A stretch of DNA of 58,405 nucleotides. Source: a virus. Under the pieces are notes generated by a model. It searched no databases, was not told the DNA's origin, and worked only from the letters and a program-made list of their open reading frames with translations. This document shows positions 56,084 to 58,405 of the stretch, in pieces. The translations under genes were made by a program, and so were the position numbers. Positions within the stretch are counted from its first letter, which is position 1, and every line of letters starts with the position of its first letter. Location: positions 1-58,405 of IMG/VR virus record IMGVR_UViG_3300025704_000030, one strand, 5' to 3'.

Positions 56084-57655
56084 TTAAGGACGTTGTCCTG
56101 GTTTGAATAAGAAACTAAATCCGCCACTTGGCTTTTTAGTTGCATAATAGTACGCTGTACAATCAAACAATATAGTACCTTCAAATACTGGAGGATAAAT
56201 TACAGCAAAGTTTACAAATTCGCCTTCTTCACCTTTAGCTTTAAATCCTGTCTTAACTTGTACCATATTAGAACTTTCAAGTACTGATGCAAAGAACGCA
56301 TAAACTGTTTTTGCATCTTCGTTGATTTTATTTTGCACAATACGTGCAAGACTTGCACTAGCATGATACCCTGGCATATATAGACCGTGTGTTAGAGTCG
56401 GCTTATATCCATCGTATCCTACTGTCATTGAATAAAAACTACCATTGTCAATTGCTTGTAGACCTTCTACGTCTTTTGGATTAGCATTAATTATGTCGTG
56501 CGCTTGTTTTGCAACTTCAGGAGTAATAATATTCAGTCTCGCTGCTAAAGCAAACGGCTGCATCATACTAGTATTGTTTTTACAAATGTCTAAGATATCA
56601 AGTTGTAACTTAAACTTTTCGTCGAAGCCGGGAACGCGATCTCTAATAACGTCTCCACGCTTTTCAAGTGCTTCAGTAATTCCTTTGAGACTTGCTGCTG
56701 CTCCGCCTTTTTTATCTTTAGAACTTACGCCTACTTTTGTGCCTGCTGCTGAATACATATAGCTATCAATTAGCTTTTCTGCAATGTCTAGTGGAAATTC
56801 AACTTCAGTCATTCCTGCCCAAGTTAATCCTGGCTCAAGTACGTCTAACAACTTTTGCTCTGCGTCTCTATAACTACCACTTACTAATTGCCCTGTTTGA
56901 AGTGCAATAGGTGCTACTGTTTCGCCTAGTTGTACTTCGTAGTTAGCTTTGTATTCTGGATTAATAGGACTCGGACCTCTTGCAAAGTTTTCAATCAGAC
57001 CAATAACATTTTCATGTTCTTCTTGTGGTATCTTAGCACTAGTCTTAATTCCTTCTTTAACTGCATTAAGAATATTTGCAACTTGCATTTTCTTACCAAC
57101 AATATTTAAAAAGTTAGGGAACATGCCAACTGCACCGTGTGTGCCAGTTTTGTTTGCACCACGCTTGATTGTAATAGGTGCACCGATTGCATTTAGATCT
57201 TTTACAAACTCAGTTACGCCCCAATAGATGTGATCTGCTGCGTCTTTATTATTTTTATATTTTCCGTAGTATGTTCTGCCCTGGGCACTTGTTAGTTCGA
57301 CAATAATTACAGCAAAGTTTGCTCTCTTCTGACCTTTGACAAATTTAACTGCATTAGGATGTATTTTCACTGCATCTACTAGTTCTGCTTCAAACTGATC
57401 GTCTGGTGATATCATGTCATTTGATAGTGCAGGAACATCGTTGTTTGCTGTTGGCTCGTCAACTGGTTTAGCTTCGTAACGCTTTACTCCAGCTTCTAGT
57501 GGAAACTTGTAAGCATTAGTAATATTATATTCAACTCCGTTGCTGTCTACAAAACTGTCACCCTTACCAGCTTGATGATCCATTGCTGTGCCTACAACGC
57601 CGCGGGTTGCTTCGAACACTTTTTGTGCTACATTTTTGATTTCTAGAAAACGCAT
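56084..57655 (-). CDS. Unknown 523-aa late phage protein
   Basis: 523 residues, no signal peptide or membrane helix. Landmarks are an N-terminal VFEATRGVVGTAMDHQAGKG, NFAVIIVELTSAQGRTYYGKYK (near 115), GAPITIKRGANKTGTHGAVG, and a C-terminal FVNFAVIYPPVFEGTILFDC. Some segments recall phage-encoded nucleases but no catalytic set can be fixed. A good late promoter suggests a virion or packaging role. Not recognised. Confidence 0.78.
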   Translation of the reverse strand: MRFLEIKNVAQKVFEATRGVVGTAMDHQAGKGDSFVDSNGVEYNITNAYKFPLEAGVKRYEAKPVDEPTANNDVPALSNDMISPDDQFEAELVDAVKIHPNAVKFVKGQKRANFAVIIVELTSAQGRTYYGKYKNNKDAADHIYWGVTEFVKDLNAIGAPITIKRGANKTGTHGAVGMFPNFLNIVGKKMQVANILNAVKEGIKTSAKIPQEEHENVIGLIENFARGPSPINPEYKANYEVQLGETVAPIALQTGQLVSGSYRDAEQKLLDVLEPGLTWAGMTEVEFPLDIAEKLIDSYMYSAAGTKVGVSSKDKKGGAAASLKGITEALEKRGDVIRDRVPGFDEKFKLQLDILDICKNNTSMMQPFALAARLNIITPEVAKQAHDIINANPKDVEGLQAIDNGSFYSMTVGYDGYKPTLTHGLYMPGYHASASLARIVQNKINEDAKTVYAFFASVLESSNMVQVKTGFKAKGEEGEFVNFAVIYPPVFEGTILFDCTAYYYATKKPSGGFSFLFKPGQRP

Positions 57656-57675
57656 GTCTACTTCCTAATTCTTTT

Positions 57676-57687
57676 TAGTATTTATGC
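57676..57687 (-). promoter_or_regulatory. T4-type late promoter
   Basis: The minus strand reads GCATAAATACTA, 21-32 bases before the ATG at 57655 and overlapping the bilin reductase 3' end. Confidence 0.72.
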
Positions 57688-58368
57688 AAGTTTAGGAAAC
57701 AACATGTCTGTACAGAACTTGTCTACATCAGCTTCGTTAAGTCCTAGACTTTTCATTGTGCGCGGAGTGTGTGGATTCTGTTGCTGGTTGTGACAGTAAT
57801 AGTTCTGTGCGGCAGCTACTAGATCAGTATTTTCAGTTCCAGTAAACTCGCCAATCTCATCAAAGTATGCACGAAGGTTGTCTTGTGCTAGTTCAATGAT
57901 AGCAACTGCTTCTTCTTCTGTGCTTACATTGCCAGCGGCAAGCATTTTGTCTGAGAAAATATTAGTAGCCCACTCTGGTAACTGTCGTTGTTTGGTAGGA
58001 ATAAAGTCTGCAACAGCTTCTTTGTATCCTGCAATCATAGGATTGTCTAGGTCAGCACTTGCACTAAAATCATGGAACGCACCTGTCATTTTATTCTTAC
58101 CAGCAATAACATCAAACCCGTAGATAGGACCAGGATTGCTTAGTACAGGAAACACGCATACATGCATCATCCATAACCCCTTGGTGTCACGAGCATCTAC
58201 TACATCAATGTGCGCCCGGCGTACATGATCGTTACGCCAAACACGATTGACCCAAGTATCGTTATTAAAGTGAGCAAGACCTGGCTCTTCAAATTCAGTT
58301 GCTTGTTCATCAAATATCCGTATAATTTCATCTTTACACTCAATTAGTCTATCCCAAATAATACTCAT
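57682..58368 (-). CDS. pcyX: Ferredoxin-dependent bilin reductase (PcyX/PebS-like)
   Basis: 228 residues aligning with PcyA. The catalytic places are AHIDVV (PcyA His74/Glu76, here His53/Asp55), MMHVCVFP (His88, here His69), PIYGFDVIAG (Asp105, here Asp86); further matches are RQLPEWATNIFSD and NYYCHNQQQNPHTPRTMK. Asp instead of Glu at position 76 is what four-electron phage reductases making phycoerythrobilin show, as I recall. It needs ferredoxin and biliverdin; the upstream gene seems to be heme oxygenase. PcyX has been described from marine phage contigs not assigned to cyanobacteria. Confidence 0.88.
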   Translation of the reverse strand: MSIIWDRLIECKDEIIRIFDEQATEFEEPGLAHFNNDTWVNRVWRNDHVRRAHIDVVDARDTKGLWMMHVCVFPVLSNPGPIYGFDVIAGKNKMTGAFHDFSASADLDNPMIAGYKEAVADFIPTKQRQLPEWATNIFSDKMLAAGNVSTEEEAVAIIELAQDNLRAYFDEIGEFTGTENTDLVAAAQNYYCHNQQQNPHTPRTMKSLGLNEADVDKFCTDMLFPKLA

Positions 58369-58405
58369 GTATCTAGTTCCTCAAACAGTTGCATAGCAAA
58401 TACAA
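58365..58405 (-). CDS. Partial gene, C-terminus (heme oxygenase?)
   Basis: Only the last 13 codons are in the window; the stop overlaps the pcyX start as ATGA. The tail reads VFAMQLFEELDT, which fits the FxMNxxMFxELE helix near the end of heme oxygenases, the usual partner that makes biliverdin for PcyX/PebS. Identification rests on this short match and the gene context. Confidence 0.45.
   Translation of the reverse strand, partial: VFAMQLFEELDT

Noticed and set aside
47323-58405. Window as bacterial chromosome rather than phage
   Set aside because: T4-type late promoters continue through this part and no bacterial housekeeping genes appear, though assembly chimerism cannot be excluded from sequence alone.

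Overview
The window looks like part of the genome of a large T4-like marine myovirus. The evidence is a block of very long virion/fiber proteins, T4-type late promoters (core TAAATA, consensus TATAAATACT), a dense tRNA array, and many small overlapping genes. The DNA is AT-rich and nearly everything lies on the minus strand. The host is probably a heterotrophic marine alphaproteobacterium, SAR11 being one guess. Support for that is the alphaproteobacteria-like tRNA-His (A73, no encoded G-1), strong host-type TTGACA-N16/17-TATAAT early promoters, and phage metabolic genes of a marine type (bilin reductase, HesB-like protein, peroxiredoxin, QueD). The host assignment is inference.

Layout. Positions 1-17.4 kb hold late structural genes: fiber-like proteins that share an N-terminal motif, an Ig/YHYH-like protein, a subtilisin-family protease, a fiber with a plastocyanin-like C-terminus and a 2717-residue fiber. 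Positions 17.4-24.9 kb hold small accessory genes: an A-type Fe-S protein, an SGNH-like hydrolase, UV endonuclease, GNAT, glycosyltransferase and QueD. Positions 24.9-29.6 kb hold 22 recognisable tRNAs covering all 20 amino-acid identities (if the CAT tRNA is Met), one tRNA-like element, a few small protein genes, and a series of strongly structured spacers, including a 130-nt RNA with two T-arm-like hairpins inside a 20-bp closing helix. Positions 29.8-48 kb hold early/middle genes driven by sigma70-like promoters: a HAD hydrolase, Bax-inhibitor-like membrane protein, ClpP, a TilS-like lysidine synthetase, a nuclease-like/split-helicase/methyltransferase operon, SprT, an AbrB-like protein and peroxiredoxin.

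Positions 47.9-56 kb are the most unusual part. A tandem pair of small membrane proteins, the second with a possible -1 frameshift extension, is followed by a CHASE2 adenylate cyclase, small secreted proteins, an outer-membrane barrel protein, a FecR-domain protein, a curlin-like repeat protein, CsgG and CsgF. Phage late promoters precede each transcription unit of this island, and one 5' leader is nearly identical between the membrane-protein pair and the barrel gene. The envelope/amyloid/second-messenger genes therefore appear wired into the phage late programme. The window ends with a large unknown late gene, a ferredoxin-dependent bilin reductase of PcyX/PebS type and the last codons of an upstream gene, probably heme oxygenase.

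In principle the tRNA array, TilS-like enzyme and spacer RNAs would serve translation, the sigma70-like genes would serve takeover and metabolism, and the late regulon would build particles and remodel the host envelope. No functions here have been tested; family assignments rest on motifs read by eye.
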